Below are positions 49,314 to 59,809 of a stretch of 64,000 nt of DNA, piece by piece. This DNA is from Oceanisphaera avium (GTDB lineage: Bacteria; Pseudomonadota; Gammaproteobacteria; Enterobacterales; Aeromonadaceae), in NCBI RefSeq assembly GCF_002157875.1, contig NZ_CP021376.1, positions 2,582,501 to 2,646,500 on the forward strand, given 5' to 3'. Each line of letters opens with the position of its first letter. Position 1 is the first letter of the stretch. A model generated the notes under the pieces. It was not told where the DNA came from. It saw nothing but the letters and a program-made list of their open reading frames with translations, and ran no database searches. The position numbers and the translations under genes were made by a program.

Positions 49314-49760
49314 TTAGGAAGAGATCATGATCTGATAGAGCTCGTCGTCGCTTTTAGCTTGGCGCAGCTGCTTACAGATCTGCTTATCACTGAGCTTTTC
49401 TGCAATCAATGACAAGGTTTTAAGGTGTTGTTTACACTCTTGCTCAGGCACGAGCAAGGCAAACACTAAACTAACGGGCTGATTATCGATGGCATCAAAT
49501 TCCACCGGCTCAGCAAAAGTGAGTAGCACAGCGGTGGCTTGGTTTTCATCACCAATACGACCATGAGGAATAGCAATGCCGTTGCCAATACCGGTACTGC
49601 CCATTTTTTCCCGTGCTAAAAGGCAGTCAAACAATTGTTGACTGCTAACGTTGAGGTGTTCTGCGGCGAGCTCGCTGATAATTTCCAGCGCCCTTTTTTT
49701 GCTCGAGCAAGGGACGGCACTTCGCGTGCAGTCCCTGCTTAGAATATCGGCGACTTCCAT
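49314..49760 (-). CDS. ptsN: PTS IIA-like nitrogen regulatory protein PtsN
   Basis: A 148-residue EIIA-Ntr. The phosphorylated H66 lies in GIGNGIAIPHGRI. The FDAIDNQPVSLVFALLVPE segment is typical. It receives phosphate from NPr and regulates potassium and stress responses rather than sugar uptake. It lies 2 bases after hpf. Confidence 0.95.
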   Translation of the reverse strand: MEVADILSRDCTRSAVPCSSKKRALEIISELAAEHLNVSSQQLFDCLLAREKMGSTGIGNGIAIPHGRIGDENQATAVLLTFAEPVEFDAIDNQPVSLVFALLVPEQECKQHLKTLSLIAEKLSDKQICKQLRQAKSDDELYQIMISS

Positions 49761-49762
49761 GG

Positions 49763-50050
49763 TTATTTTTGCTTGAGCTTCTCTTTATGTTTAATAACTT
49801 GGCGATCGAGTTTGTCGAACAAACCGTCGATGGCAGCGTACATGTCTTCTTGTTGACAAGTGGCAAAAATTTCACCACCGCTGAGATGAATTTTAGCTTC
49901 GGCAATTTGCTGTAGCTTCTCTAGCGTTAACACCACATGCACTATGGTGATGTTATCAAAATGGCGCTCGAGTTTAGCGAATTTATTATTTACATAATCA
50001 CGTAATGACTCAGTGATTTCAACATGATGTCCGGTCAAGTTTATTTGCAT
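49763..50050 (-). CDS. hpf: Ribosome hibernation-promoting factor HPF (short form)
   Basis: A 95-residue short HPF (YhbH). MQINLTGHHVEITESLRDYV opens the ribosome-binding beta-alpha-beta-beta-beta-alpha fold. There is no C-terminal dimerisation domain, so it would need RMF for 100S ribosomes. It lies in the conventional slot after rpoN. Confidence 0.95.
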   Translation of the reverse strand: MQINLTGHHVEITESLRDYVNNKFAKLERHFDNITIVHVVLTLEKLQQIAEAKIHLSGGEIFATCQQEDMYAAIDGLFDKLDRQVIKHKEKLKQK

Positions 50051-50073
50051 AAGATCTTCCTTCTAGGTTCGCC

Positions 50074-51528
50074 CTACAGCAGGCGTTTACGCTGATTGGA
50101 AGGGGGTATGGCCAGTGACTCACGATACTTGGCTATGGTCCGTCTGGCCACTTGTATCCCCTGTTCGGCCAATAGTTGAGCGATTTTACTGTCACTCAAT
50201 GGCTTTACTGGGTTCTCTGCCGCGACGAGTTTCTTAATAAAGGCGCGAATCGCAGTGGAAGAACACTCACCGCCACTTTCGGTGCCTACGTGGCTTGAGA
50301 AAAAATACTTTAACTCAAACACTCCTTTAGGAGAGTGCAAAAATTTCTGAGTAGTAACGCGAGAAATAGTCGACTCATGCATCTCTACTACTTCGGCGAC
50401 TTGGTTGAGTACCATGGGCTTCATTGCCTCAGCACCATACTCAAAGAATGCCTGTTGTTGTTCAACAATACAATTAGCAACCTTGAGTAAGGTCTCATTT
50501 CTGCTTTCTAAACTCTTGATAAACCACTTTGCATCTTGAGTATGTTGGCGAATAAACTGGCCATCTGCGCCTTGCTTACCTTGTGCCATAGCGGCATAGG
50601 TTTGGTTTAATCGCACCTTAGGCAAGGTCTCTAAATTGAGCTCGGCTTTCCATATGCCTTGTTGTTTGGTCACTAATACATCGGGAATGACATATTCAGA
50701 GTTATGCTGCAATAAGGTATTACCGGGGCGCGGTTCTAGCTGTTGGATTAAAGCTAACACATCTCTTAGCTCGTCTTCTTTAAGCCGAGTAAGGCGCTGT
50801 AAGGTACGATAGTCGCGATTACCTAATAGCTCCATGTGTTCATCGATAAGCAAGAGCGCTTCGTCGAGCCATAAGGTCGTGGGCTCAAGCGCCAGTAACT
50901 GTATTCGCAAACACTCTTGTACGCTGCGCGCGCCTACGCCCAGTGGATCAAAATGCTGAATTCGCTTTAGAACCGCCGTCACTTCGTCGGCTTCTATGGC
51001 TTGGTCACCGCCATTGACCGCGGCCAAGATATCTTCTAGCTCGACGCTGAGATACCCAGCGTCATCAATCGCGTCAATAATGGCTAAGGCAATGGCCTGG
51101 TCGGTCTCACTAAAGGGCGTAAGCTGCATTTGCCATAATAAATAATCTTGCAGAGTCTCGGTGGTTTCACCCTGATAAAGCGTATCTTCTAATCCCTCAG
51201 GAACTCCCCCGGTGCCTGCCGTACCTGCAGAGGCGGTATAAATATCGTCCCACTGGGTATCCATGGGCATTTCATCAGATAGTTGATGCTGCTCCATGGC
51301 TTTATCGGTGGCCATTTGCTCGTCTTGAGCGCTAGGGAGCGGCGCTAATTCTTCATCTAACGCCGACTCGTCGGCTTCTTCTTGCTCTAACAGCGGATTA
51401 TTTTCCAGTGCTAGTTGAATTTCTTGCTGCAACTCCAGACTCGACAGCTGCAACAAACGAATCGCTTGTTGCAGCTGCGGGGTCATAGTGAGTTGTTGCC
51501 CCATACGTAATTGAAGAGTTGGCTTCAT
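50074..51528 (-). CDS. rpoN: RNA polymerase sigma-54 factor
   Basis: A 484-residue sigma-54. The glutamine/leucine-rich region I ([23 protein letters not shown]) contacts activators, an acidic region II follows (about 60-110), and the -24 recognition RpoN box [15 protein letters not shown] is at about 462. It leads the rpoN-hpf-ptsN-rapZ-ptsO cluster and lies 86 bases downstream of lptB. Confidence 0.97.
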   Translation of the reverse strand: MKPTLQLRMGQQLTMTPQLQQAIRLLQLSSLELQQEIQLALENNPLLEQEEADESALDEELAPLPSAQDEQMATDKAMEQHQLSDEMPMDTQWDDIYTASAGTAGTGGVPEGLEDTLYQGETTETLQDYLLWQMQLTPFSETDQAIALAIIDAIDDAGYLSVELEDILAAVNGGDQAIEADEVTAVLKRIQHFDPLGVGARSVQECLRIQLLALEPTTLWLDEALLLIDEHMELLGNRDYRTLQRLTRLKEDELRDVLALIQQLEPRPGNTLLQHNSEYVIPDVLVTKQQGIWKAELNLETLPKVRLNQTYAAMAQGKQGADGQFIRQHTQDAKWFIKSLESRNETLLKVANCIVEQQQAFFEYGAEAMKPMVLNQVAEVVEMHESTISRVTTQKFLHSPKGVFELKYFFSSHVGTESGGECSSTAIRAFIKKLVAAENPVKPLSDSKIAQLLAEQGIQVARRTIAKYRESLAIPPSNQRKRLL

Positions 51529-51614
51529 AGTTGTAAAAACCCTTTCATAGCAACCAAAAGTCCTTTCTTATCAACTGCAGGGGAGGGCTGTTTTAACATC
51601 ATCTAGGAGGATGC

Positions 51615-52340
51615 TTACAGGCTAAATTGCTCGCCTAAATAGACTTTTTTCACCTGTTCGTTAGCGAGAATTTCTGCGGGGGTGCCAGCGGCAATGCGAT
51701 GGCCATGGCTAACAATATAAGCGCGCTCACACACATCAAGCGTTTCTCGAACGTTATGGTCAGTAATCAACACCCCTAAGCCACGATCACGCAAGTGCAA
51801 GATAATTTGCTTAATATCCAACACCGAAATGGGATCAACCCCAGCAAAGGGTTCGTCCAATAAAATAAAGCGCGGATCGGCGGCTAACGCGCGGGCAATT
51901 TCTACTCGTCGGCGTTCCCCACCCGATAAGCTCATGCCCTGGCTGTGGCGAATATGGCCAATGTTAAACTCTTCGAGCAGCTGTTCCATTTTTTGCTCGC
52001 GCTCATTGGCTGTTAAATTTTTACGGGTTTGTAGCACCGCCATAATATTATCCGCCACACTTAAGCGGCGAAAAATAGACGCCTCTTGAGGTAAATAACC
52101 AATACCTGAGCGGGCGCGCACATGCATAGGCTGGTGGCTAATGTCTTCATCGTCAATGGTAATGCGGCCAGCATCGCGCTGCACTAAGCCCACTATCATG
52201 TAAAAAGAAGTGGTTTTACCCGCACCATTTGGGCCTAGTAGGCCCACAATTTGACCGGTGTTAACGGTTAAGCTCACATCTGCTACCACTTGGCGGCCTT
52301 TATAGCTTTTTTGTAGACCGCGAGCTTTCAGGGTTGCCAT
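51615..52340 (-). CDS. lptB: LPS export ATPase LptB
   Basis: A 241-residue ABC ATPase of the Lpt LPS transporter. Walker A is GPNGAGKT (36-43), the signature is [16 protein letters not shown], Walker B is [13 protein letters not shown], and the H-loop is [10 protein letters not shown]. It works with LptFG (not in this window) at the inner membrane. It lies 2 bases downstream of lptA. Confidence 0.97.
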   Translation of the reverse strand: MATLKARGLQKSYKGRQVVADVSLTVNTGQIVGLLGPNGAGKTTSFYMIVGLVQRDAGRITIDDEDISHQPMHVRARSGIGYLPQEASIFRRLSVADNIMAVLQTRKNLTANEREQKMEQLLEEFNIGHIRHSQGMSLSGGERRRVEIARALAADPRFILLDEPFAGVDPISVLDIKQIILHLRDRGLGVLITDHNVRETLDVCERAYIVSHGHRIAAGTPAEILANEQVKKVYLGEQFSL

Positions 52341-52342
52341 GA

Positions 52343-52873
52343 TTAAGGGTTAGCCTCTTTATTATTCATCTCTTGCAATTGCTCAGGCAAAAATACGGTT
52401 TTTACCCGTCCTTGATTGCCTTGACCTTGCGCCTCCATTTGCTCGCGGTCGATGTCATAGCGAATACGATAGCCGGTCACTATGTTATCGTTTTGCTTTA
52501 ATTGTGCATTATTGAGCAAAGTAATGGAGCGAGTTTTAATGTCATAGGTAATCTGTTTAGCCTGAGCGTTTACCGGCTGGCCGCTGTCTAGTACTTGATA
52601 GTAAGTGGCAGGTGAGCCGTACGCGGTCATGGTTTGCAAGCCTTTATCATTACGGGTTACCACTAATTTAGCGGCGCGCACATCGAGTGTGCCTTGTTTA
52701 ACGATAACATTATCGGTAAAGGTCACTTTATTGTTGGCCAGCTCCACCAATTGACTGCCTGCATCTATGGTGACGGGCTCTTTATAATCGGCTTCTTTAG
52801 CTTGAGTGGTACTCATGCTCAGCACTAATAGTGCCGCAAAGCTAAGGAGTCGTGTAGGTTGCCTGAGTATCAT
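52343..52873 (-). CDS. lptA: LPS transport periplasmic protein LptA
   Basis: A 176-residue periplasmic protein of the LPS bridge. The signal peptide runs from [10 protein letters not shown] to STTQA. The OstA beta-jellyroll that follows has [18 protein letters not shown] and [20 protein letters not shown]. The ATG at 52873 overlaps lptC by 32 bases; a TTG at 52900 would destroy the signal peptide start. Confidence 0.94.
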   Translation of the reverse strand: MILRQPTRLLSFAALLVLSMSTTQAKEADYKEPVTIDAGSQLVELANNKVTFTDNVIVKQGTLDVRAAKLVVTRNDKGLQTMTAYGSPATYYQVLDSGQPVNAQAKQITYDIKTRSITLLNNAQLKQNDNIVTGYRIRYDIDREQMEAQGQGNQGRVKTVFLPEQLQEMNNKEANP

Positions 52874-53390
52874 GCAGTAGTTCCACCGTTTGTTGATCAA
52901 TCTGTCCCAGTAACCCTTGGCCGTGGGCCTGATAAGTGGGGCTGCTCAGCTGTACCGCACGATTTGAGCGTAGCTGATTATTAATAAAATCCAGTTCTAA
53001 GTATTCAGTGGTCAGGGTTTTGATCACGGCCTGAGCTTGTAAACCCTTGCCGATGACATTGCCATTTAATACGGCGTTGTCATCGGTGTTAATCATGCCC
53101 TCGTCGCCACTGAGACGCCACTGCGGCTCACCATTGGGGGTGTAAAGCAAGATAACAGGTTTTTCCATTAGGGTCATGGTGAGCGGCTCATAGTGCTCAG
53201 CATAATCGGCGTTTAAGCTTCTATACGGTAATCCTAGCTGATTAAACTGCACACTTTTTAAGTTTTTTGCAATAAAATCAGGTTGATAGTCTTGTTGACT
53301 AGCCGGCTTAGTGGCCACAGGCTTAAACCATTGCCAGCTAATAAGCGCCACTAAAAATAAACCGCCAAACGCCCATGTTTGTCGGCTCAT
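52842..53390 (-). CDS. lptC: LPS export ABC transporter periplasmic protein LptC
   Basis: A 182-residue bitopic protein: a transmembrane helix (about residues 6-22) and an OstA-like jellyroll domain with VQFNQLGLPYRSLNADYAEHYEP. It receives LPS from LptBFG and hands it to LptA. The ATG at 53390 overlaps the kdsC stop (ATGA); the upstream in-frame extension to 53462 lies inside kdsC. Confidence 0.94.
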   Translation of the reverse strand: MSRQTWAFGGLFLVALISWQWFKPVATKPASQQDYQPDFIAKNLKSVQFNQLGLPYRSLNADYAEHYEPLTMTLMEKPVILLYTPNGEPQWRLSGDEGMINTDDNAVLNGNVIGKGLQAQAVIKTLTTEYLELDFINNQLRSNRAVQLSSPTYQAHGQGLLGQIDQQTVELLHDTQATYTTP

Positions 53391-53938
53391 ATACTCATAC
53401 CTTGGGCTTGTTCGAGTACACCTTGTGCTTCTAAAATTAGATCGCACACTTCTCGTACACAACCTCGCCCGCCTTTAAGCTGAGTTATATAATCGGCGCG
53501 CTTTCGTACCAAGGGGTGGGCATCATTAACCGCCACGCCTAAGCCACATAATGCCATTACGGGTAAGTCCACCACATCATCGCCGATATATGCGACTTGC
53601 GCAGGGCTTAAGTTAAGCTCGCTCAAGAGTTGATTAAAGCTAATACGCTTATCGGCTTGTGCTTGAAAAACATGGCTAACGCCAAGGGACGCCATGCGCT
53701 CGGTGACGATACGTGACTCACGCCCAGTGATCACCGCCACCACAATGCCCGCATTTTGCAGCGCTTTAATGCCAAAACCATCCTTAGTGTTAAAGGTTTT
53801 AAACTCTTCACCTTGATTGCCTAGATAAATTAGGCCATCGGATAACACGCCATCTACATCGCAGATTAATAGCTTTATTTGACTTAACTGGTGCCACACA
53901 TTGCTAGCTATGGGGCCATACAGCTCGGATTGCTCCAT
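53387..53938 (-). CDS. kdsC: 3-deoxy-D-manno-octulosonate-8-phosphate phosphatase
   Basis: A 183-residue HAD phosphatase (C0 type, no cap) that gives Kdo. The catalytic aspartates are D27 and D29 in LLICDVDGVLSDG, and the motif III/IV element is YIGDDVVDLPVM. It overlaps kdsD by one base and lptC by four. Confidence 0.96.
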   Translation of the reverse strand: MEQSELYGPIASNVWHQLSQIKLLICDVDGVLSDGLIYLGNQGEEFKTFNTKDGFGIKALQNAGIVVAVITGRESRIVTERMASLGVSHVFQAQADKRISFNQLLSELNLSPAQVAYIGDDVVDLPVMALCGLGVAVNDAHPLVRKRADYITQLKGGRGCVREVCDLILEAQGVLEQAQGMSI

Positions 53939-54912
53939 TAAATTACTCCTGCTAGTAATAAATCGTGCATATTAAAAGCGCCAATGGGGCGGCGAGCGTC
54001 ATCGAGCACTAAGAGACCGCTAATTTTCTTTTCTTCCATTAGTTGCACCGCCTCTGCGGCCAGCATGTTGGCGTGCACTGTGGTGCAATGGCTGCTCATC
54101 ACTTTATCTATGGTGGTGGTATGCACATCTATTTTTTTATCTAAGGTGCGCCTGAGATCGCCATCAGTATAGATACCGGCTAAGGTTTGTTGCTCATCGA
54201 CCACGGCGGTAAAACCTAAGCCACTGCGGCCAATTTCTAATAGCGCATCGATGATCAGGGTATTAAGCCCCACGCTTGGCACATGCTGCTCTTTATGCAT
54301 GATATCACCTACTCTAAGTAACAAGCGTTTACCTAAAGCGCCGCCAGGATGGCTCAGTGCAAAATCATCGGCAGTAAAGCCACGCGCTTCTAATAAGGAG
54401 ACGGCCAGCGCATCGCCCATGACTAATGCCGCAGTAGTACTTGCTGTAGGAGCTAAGCCTAAAGGACAGGCCTCTTGTTCAACGCGAGTACATAAATGCA
54501 CATTAGCTTCGCGTGCCATGGTAGAGCTTGGGTTGCCGGTTAAGCAGATCAGCGGAATAGCACGGCGTTTAAGCACCGGCAATAAAGAGATAATTTCACT
54601 ACTTTCACCTGAGTTTGATAAGGCCAGCACCACATCTTGTTTGCCAATCATGCCCAGATCCCCATGGCTAGCTTCACCTGGATGCATAAAAAAAGCCGGA
54701 CTGCCGGTACTGGCCAAGGTGGCGGCTATTTTATGGGCGATATGACCGGATTTGCCCATGCCAGTAACAATAATTTTTCCGGGGCAGTCAAACAGTAATT
54801 GGCAAGCCTCAGTAAAGGCATGATCCAAATATTGATAAAGGCCATCGATGGCTGCCTTTTCAATATCCAGTACACGCTGGGCCGTTTTTTGATAATTAAA
54901 TTGCGCAGTCAT
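53938..54912 (-). CDS. kdsD: D-arabinose 5-phosphate isomerase
   Basis: A 324-residue enzyme forming the precursor of Kdo. An N-terminal SIS domain has KIIVTGMGKSGHIAHKIAATLASTGSPAFF and HPGEASHGDLGMI; two CBS domains follow (about 200-324). The ATG at 54912 is used because GGAG lies 6 bases upstream; the GTG at 54924 overlaps that site. It is divergent from mlaF. No yrbG homologue lies between them, unlike E. coli. Confidence 0.96.
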   Translation of the reverse strand: MTAQFNYQKTAQRVLDIEKAAIDGLYQYLDHAFTEACQLLFDCPGKIIVTGMGKSGHIAHKIAATLASTGSPAFFMHPGEASHGDLGMIGKQDVVLALSNSGESSEIISLLPVLKRRAIPLICLTGNPSSTMAREANVHLCTRVEQEACPLGLAPTASTTAALVMGDALAVSLLEARGFTADDFALSHPGGALGKRLLLRVGDIMHKEQHVPSVGLNTLIIDALLEIGRSGLGFTAVVDEQQTLAGIYTDGDLRRTLDKKIDVHTTTIDKVMSSHCTTVHANMLAAEAVQLMEEKKISGLLVLDDARRPIGAFNMHDLLLAGVI

Positions 54913-54924
54913 GGTGTTCTCCAC

Positions 54925-55158
54925 GTGTTAGGCGCAGCCATTATAGAAAAGCCAAGGTCGATTAGCGACCGTCAATCACACCTCTTCGCATTAAAGAAGC
55001 CTTCAGGGTGCAAAATCTTAAAGTAATTTTAGGGAAGAAAGTCAAAAATAAGGATAGTTAAGTCACTAAATGGCGCATAAGGGGATGCTAACTTAGTCTG
55101 TGTGTTGCCGATCTCACAGGGAAACCATACAATTCCTTCTTTTCGTTGGGGAATCAGT
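54925..55158. other. Divergent promoter region kdsD / mlaF
   Basis: About 234 bases without a gene. A GTG-initiated extension of the mlaF frame from 55102 has no ribosome site. No clear palindrome or terminator was seen. Confidence 0.4.
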
Positions 55159-55959
55159 TTGAGCCAGAACCTTGTTGAAATAAGGGATCTCTGCTTTAGC
55201 CACGGTGAGCGAACCTTATACGATGGCATCAGTCTGCAGATCCCTAAAGGCAAAATCACTGCCATTATGGGCCCCAGTGGCATAGGCAAGACCACTATGC
55301 TGCGCTTAATTGGTGGCCAAATTAAACCAAGTAGCGGTGAAATACTGTTTGATGGCCAATCTATTCCTAAGATGAGCCGCGCGCGCCTGTATCAAGAGCG
55401 CCAGCGCATGGGCATGTTATTTCAAAGTGGGGCCTTATTCACGGGAATGACGGTGTTCGATAACGTAGCTTTTGCTTTGCGTGAACACAGCGGTTTTCCT
55501 GAAGAAATTATTCGCACGCTAGTGATGATGAAGCTAGAAGCGGTGGGCCTACGCGGAGCGGCCGAGCTCATGCCCGCTGAGCTTTCGGGCGGTATGGCAA
55601 GACGCGCCGCCCTTGCGCGCGCCATTGCCCAAGACCCTGAATTGATTATGTATGATGAGCCCTTTGCCGGACAAGACCCTATCAGTATGGCGGTGTTAGT
55701 CAAACTTATCGCTGAGCTTAACCGCGCCCAAGGCTTAACTTCTATTGTGGTTACCCACGATGTAGACGAAGTCATGAGTATTGCCGATTATGCCTATGTC
55801 ATCGCCAATAAAAAGGTGATCGCCGCCGGTACGCCTGAAGAATTACGCCAAGGGACTAACCCTCAACTGGTGCAATTTTTAGAAGGTGAAGCGGACGGGC
55901 CCGTGGCTTTTCATTATCCTGCTCCGGCTTTTAGGGAGTCGCTTGACCATGTTAATTAA
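55159..55959 (+). CDS. mlaF: Phospholipid ABC transporter ATPase MlaF
   Basis: A 266-residue ABC ATPase. Walker A is GPSGIGKT, the signature is [17 protein letters not shown], Walker B is [13 protein letters not shown], and the H-loop is VTHDVDEV. It is extremely similar to E. coli MlaF, including [17 protein letters not shown]. The start is taken as TTG at 55159, which has GGGGAA 5-6 bases upstream and gives the E. coli-like N-terminus; the GTG at 55102 is less likely. It drives retrograde phospholipid transport from the outer membrane. It heads the mlaFEDCB-ibaG-murA block. Confidence 0.95.
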   Translation: MSQNLVEIRDLCFSHGERTLYDGISLQIPKGKITAIMGPSGIGKTTMLRLIGGQIKPSSGEILFDGQSIPKMSRARLYQERQRMGMLFQSGALFTGMTVFDNVAFALREHSGFPEEIIRTLVMMKLEAVGLRGAAELMPAELSGGMARRAALARAIAQDPELIMYDEPFAGQDPISMAVLVKLIAELNRAQGLTSIVVTHDVDEVMSIADYAYVIANKKVIAAGTPEELRQGTNPQLVQFLEGEADGPVAFHYPAPAFRESLDHVN

Positions 55960-56728
55960 TACGATTGGCCGCTTAGGGCGTAAAGGGGTTGCCAGTCTCA
56001 CTGCAGGTGGGCGCGCTGGTATTATGTTGCTGCAAGCGTTAGTCGGGAAGCCTAAACCTAAAAAACACTTGCCACTATTAGTAGAGCAGCTGCAAGTGGT
56101 GGGCGTGCAATCGGTAGCCATCATCTTAGTTTCTGGCTTATTTATAGGCATGGTATTGGCGCTGCAAGGCTATAACGTCTTGGTCGATTTTGGCGCCGAG
56201 GGCATGTTGGGGCCTTTAGTGTCACTGTCGCTATTGCGAGAATTAGGGCCGGTGGTCACCGGCTTATTGTTTGCAGGGCGCGCGGGCTCAGCGCTTACCG
56301 CAGAGCTTGGCTTAATGAAAGCCACCGAGCAGCTTTCTAGCTTAGAAATGATGGGCGTGGATCCGCTGCGCCGCGTGGTAGCGCCGCGCTTTTGGGCAGG
56401 CATGATCAGTATGCCGTTGCTGGCGTTGATGTTTAGCTTAGTGGGTATTTGGGGCGCTAAGCTGGTCGGTGTGGACTGGTTAGGGGTCGATGCCGGTGGT
56501 TTTTGGTCTGCCATGCAAGCGGCAGTCGATTTTAAACAAGACATCATGCAAGGTTTTATTAAGAGCTTAGTATTTGCCTTGGTCGTCACTTGGATTGCTT
56601 TGTTTAACGGTTATGATGCCAAGCCTACGGCGGCGGGGATCAGTCAAGCCACGACGCGTACCGTGGTTCATTCTTCTTTGGCGGTGTTGGGGCTAGATTT
56701 CGTCCTAACCGTCGTTATGTTTGGGTAA
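55949..56728 (+). CDS. mlaE: Phospholipid ABC transporter permease MlaE
   Basis: A 259-residue permease without a STAS domain. [27 protein letters not shown] and the coupling element [21 protein letters not shown] are conserved. The ATG at 55949 overlaps mlaF by 11 bases and matches the E. coli length. The N-terminal STAS function is supplied separately by mlaB here, in contrast to the fused paralogue at 15658. Confidence 0.95.
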   Translation: MLINTIGRLGRKGVASLTAGGRAGIMLLQALVGKPKPKKHLPLLVEQLQVVGVQSVAIILVSGLFIGMVLALQGYNVLVDFGAEGMLGPLVSLSLLRELGPVVTGLLFAGRAGSALTAELGLMKATEQLSSLEMMGVDPLRRVVAPRFWAGMISMPLLALMFSLVGIWGAKLVGVDWLGVDAGGFWSAMQAAVDFKQDIMQGFIKSLVFALVVTWIALFNGYDAKPTAAGISQATTRTVVHSSLAVLGLDFVLTVVMFG

Positions 56729-56734
56729 ATAGTG

Positions 56735-57208
56735 ATGAAATACAGCAAACTGGAATTCAGTGTAGGCTGCTTTATGTTAGCCGGTATCGGCGCCTTACTC
56801 TTGCTGGCTTTTAAAGTCGCAGGCATTAATGTACAAGGCCAAGGTGATACTTATACCCTTTATGCTAAGTTCGATAATATTGGCGGATTAAAAGCCCGCT
56901 CTCCTATTAAAGTGGGTGGCGTGGTCGTAGGGAGAGTCAGTGAGATTAAACTGGATGCCCAAGATCAAACGCCGGTAGTTACGCTTACCGTTAACAGCAA
57001 TGCCGGTCAGTTTTCACAAAGCAGCACCGCCGCTATTCAAACTTCAGGTTTGCTTGGTGAACAATATTTAGCGCTTAGTCCAGGGTTTGTTGATGAAGAA
57101 ATGGGCATCGATATGCTAGCGGATGGCGATTTTATAACTGACACTCAATCGGCGCTGGTTTTGGAAGAGCTGATTGGTAAATTCATTTATTCTATTGGTG
57201 ATAAATAA
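56735..57208 (+). CDS. mlaD: MCE protein MlaD
   Basis: A 157-residue protein with a transmembrane anchor (about residues 7-28) and a single MCE domain (YAKFDNIGGLKARSPIKVGGVVVG). It forms the hexameric ring on MlaE. A GTG one codon upstream is an alternative start. It is half the size of the MCE paralogue at 17614. Confidence 0.95.
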   Translation: MKYSKLEFSVGCFMLAGIGALLLLAFKVAGINVQGQGDTYTLYAKFDNIGGLKARSPIKVGGVVVGRVSEIKLDAQDQTPVVTLTVNSNAGQFSQSSTAAIQTSGLLGEQYLALSPGFVDEEMGIDMLADGDFITDTQSALVLEELIGKFIYSIGDK

Positions 57209-57234
57209 GCCAAGTGCAATCTTAGGAGCCACAT

Positions 57235-57873
57235 ATGAAAAAATTACTGCTATCGGGATTACTGGTTATCGCCGGCACCTGGGCGCCATTTGCTTCAGCA
57301 CTTACCTTAACTGATCCCTATCAGCTAGTGAGTGAGGTGGCACAAAATACGTTTGATCGCCTTAATAACGAACAACGTCAAATCAAAGCCGACCCTAAAT
57401 ATTTGCGTACTATCGTACGTGAAGAAATGTTACCGGGAGTGGATGTACGCTTTTCGGCGTTTCGCGTCATTGGTAAACAGCTTAATGACACCACACCCGC
57501 CCAGCGTGATGCCTTTGTGGATGCTTTTAGCGAGTATTTAGTGGTGACCTATGCTGATGCGCTAGCGGCTTATGATAAACAAACGCTGGATATTGGTAGC
57601 GGTAAGGTGGGCGAGCAAGAGCAATTAGTGTCTATTCCCGTGACCGTATTAGAGCCTAACAAGCCGGCGATTAAGCTTGAATTTAAGTTAAGAAAAAATA
57701 AGCGCACCGGTGAGTGGAAAGTGTTCGACATGATAGCCGAGGGCATTAGTTTATTGTCTGCTAAGCAATCTGAGCTCAGTGGCCTTATTCGCCAAAAAGG
57801 CATTGATAACGTCACTCAAGACTTATTAGATCATACCAATAAGCCGGTTACGCCCTTGGAACGTAAAGAATGA
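57235..57873 (+). CDS. mlaC: Phospholipid-binding periplasmic protein MlaC
   Basis: A 212-residue soluble periplasmic carrier: signal peptide about residues 1-22 (FASA), then the Tgt2/MlaC fold with DPKYLRTIVREEMLPGVDVRFSAF and IKLEFKLRKNKRTGEWKVFDMIAEGISLL. It ferries phospholipid between MlaA-OmpC and MlaFEDB. It overlaps mlaB by four bases. Confidence 0.95.
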   Translation: MKKLLLSGLLVIAGTWAPFASALTLTDPYQLVSEVAQNTFDRLNNEQRQIKADPKYLRTIVREEMLPGVDVRFSAFRVIGKQLNDTTPAQRDAFVDAFSEYLVVTYADALAAYDKQTLDIGSGKVGEQEQLVSIPVTVLEPNKPAIKLEFKLRKNKRTGEWKVFDMIAEGISLLSAKQSELSGLIRQKGIDNVTQDLLDHTNKPVTPLERKE

Positions 57874-58151
57874 AACTGACGCAACCACTTACCCGGAACC
57901 AATTAGCTCATTATTGGAACCAACGCGAGCAATTGTTTAGCCAAGCGCGCGCCGACTTAAGTGCGGTGCAAGAGATTGACTCAATTGGCTTGGCATTTTT
58001 GGTACAGTGGAGTCAGTCCTTGGCCGCCGAGTTGCGGCCATTAACGCTAGATACGCCGCCAGCAAACTTTTTACCGCTGGTTGACCTATATGGCGTCGGC
58101 GAGTTTTTTGCGTCGACCAACAACTTTACTGAGAGCTCACATGAGTCTTAA
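57870..58151 (+). CDS. mlaB: MlaB STAS-domain protein
   Basis: A 93-residue cytosolic STAS protein that stabilises MlaF. DLSAVQEIDSIGLAFLVQWSQSL is the STAS core (the phospho-site region IDSIG). It overlaps mlaC (ATGA) and ibaG by 11 bases. Its domain is present as a fusion in the second MCE system. Confidence 0.92.
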   Translation: MKLTQPLTRNQLAHYWNQREQLFSQARADLSAVQEIDSIGLAFLVQWSQSLAAELRPLTLDTPPANFLPLVDLYGVGEFFASTNNFTESSHES

Positions 58152-58401
58152 TGAACAAGTAGAACAGTTAGTGCGATCTGCTATAGCAGTGGATGAAATT
58201 TATGTGAAAAGTGAAGGCACCCATGTGCAAGTTATTGCCGTGGCGCCTGAATTTAATGAGTTAAGCCGCTTAAAGCGCGAGCAGGCAATAAAACGCCCTT
58301 TAGCTGAGCTGATTGCCGACAATACGATTCACGCCCTAACGGTGAAAACCTTTACTCCCGAGCAATGGGCTCGTGAGCGTAAATTTATTATGCCCTCCTA
58401 A
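58141..58401 (+). CDS. ibaG: BolA-like protein IbaG
   Basis: An 86-residue BolA/YrbA-family protein. The start MSLNEQVEQL is at 58141; the in-frame extension to 58081 lies inside mlaB. HVQVIAVAPEFNELSRLKREQAI and FTPEQWARER are family elements. BolA-like proteins bind glutaredoxin and iron-sulfur clusters and act in acid stress and envelope balance. It sits in the usual slot between mla and murA. Confidence 0.93.
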   Translation: MSLNEQVEQLVRSAIAVDEIYVKSEGTHVQVIAVAPEFNELSRLKREQAIKRPLAELIADNTIHALTVKTFTPEQWARERKFIMPS

Positions 58402-59670
<1,269 letters not shown>

Positions 59671-59719
59671 CATACCGCTGCCAGCTATCAGTTGAGATAG
59701 AGTGTGCAGTAGTAGCGCT

Positions 59720-59756
59720 AAAAAGGGCCCAGATGTCATACATCTGGGCCCTTTTT
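59720..59756. terminator. Bidirectional terminator between murA and degS
   Basis: AAAAAGGGCCCAGATG and CATCTGGGCCCTTTTT form a 16-bp perfect stem with a 5-base loop and lie between convergent genes. Confidence 0.95.
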
Positions 59757-59809
59757 GTGTTTGGTTCTGACTGACAGCTTACGGCTTAAAGCGGCCCATA
59801 GGGCTGACG

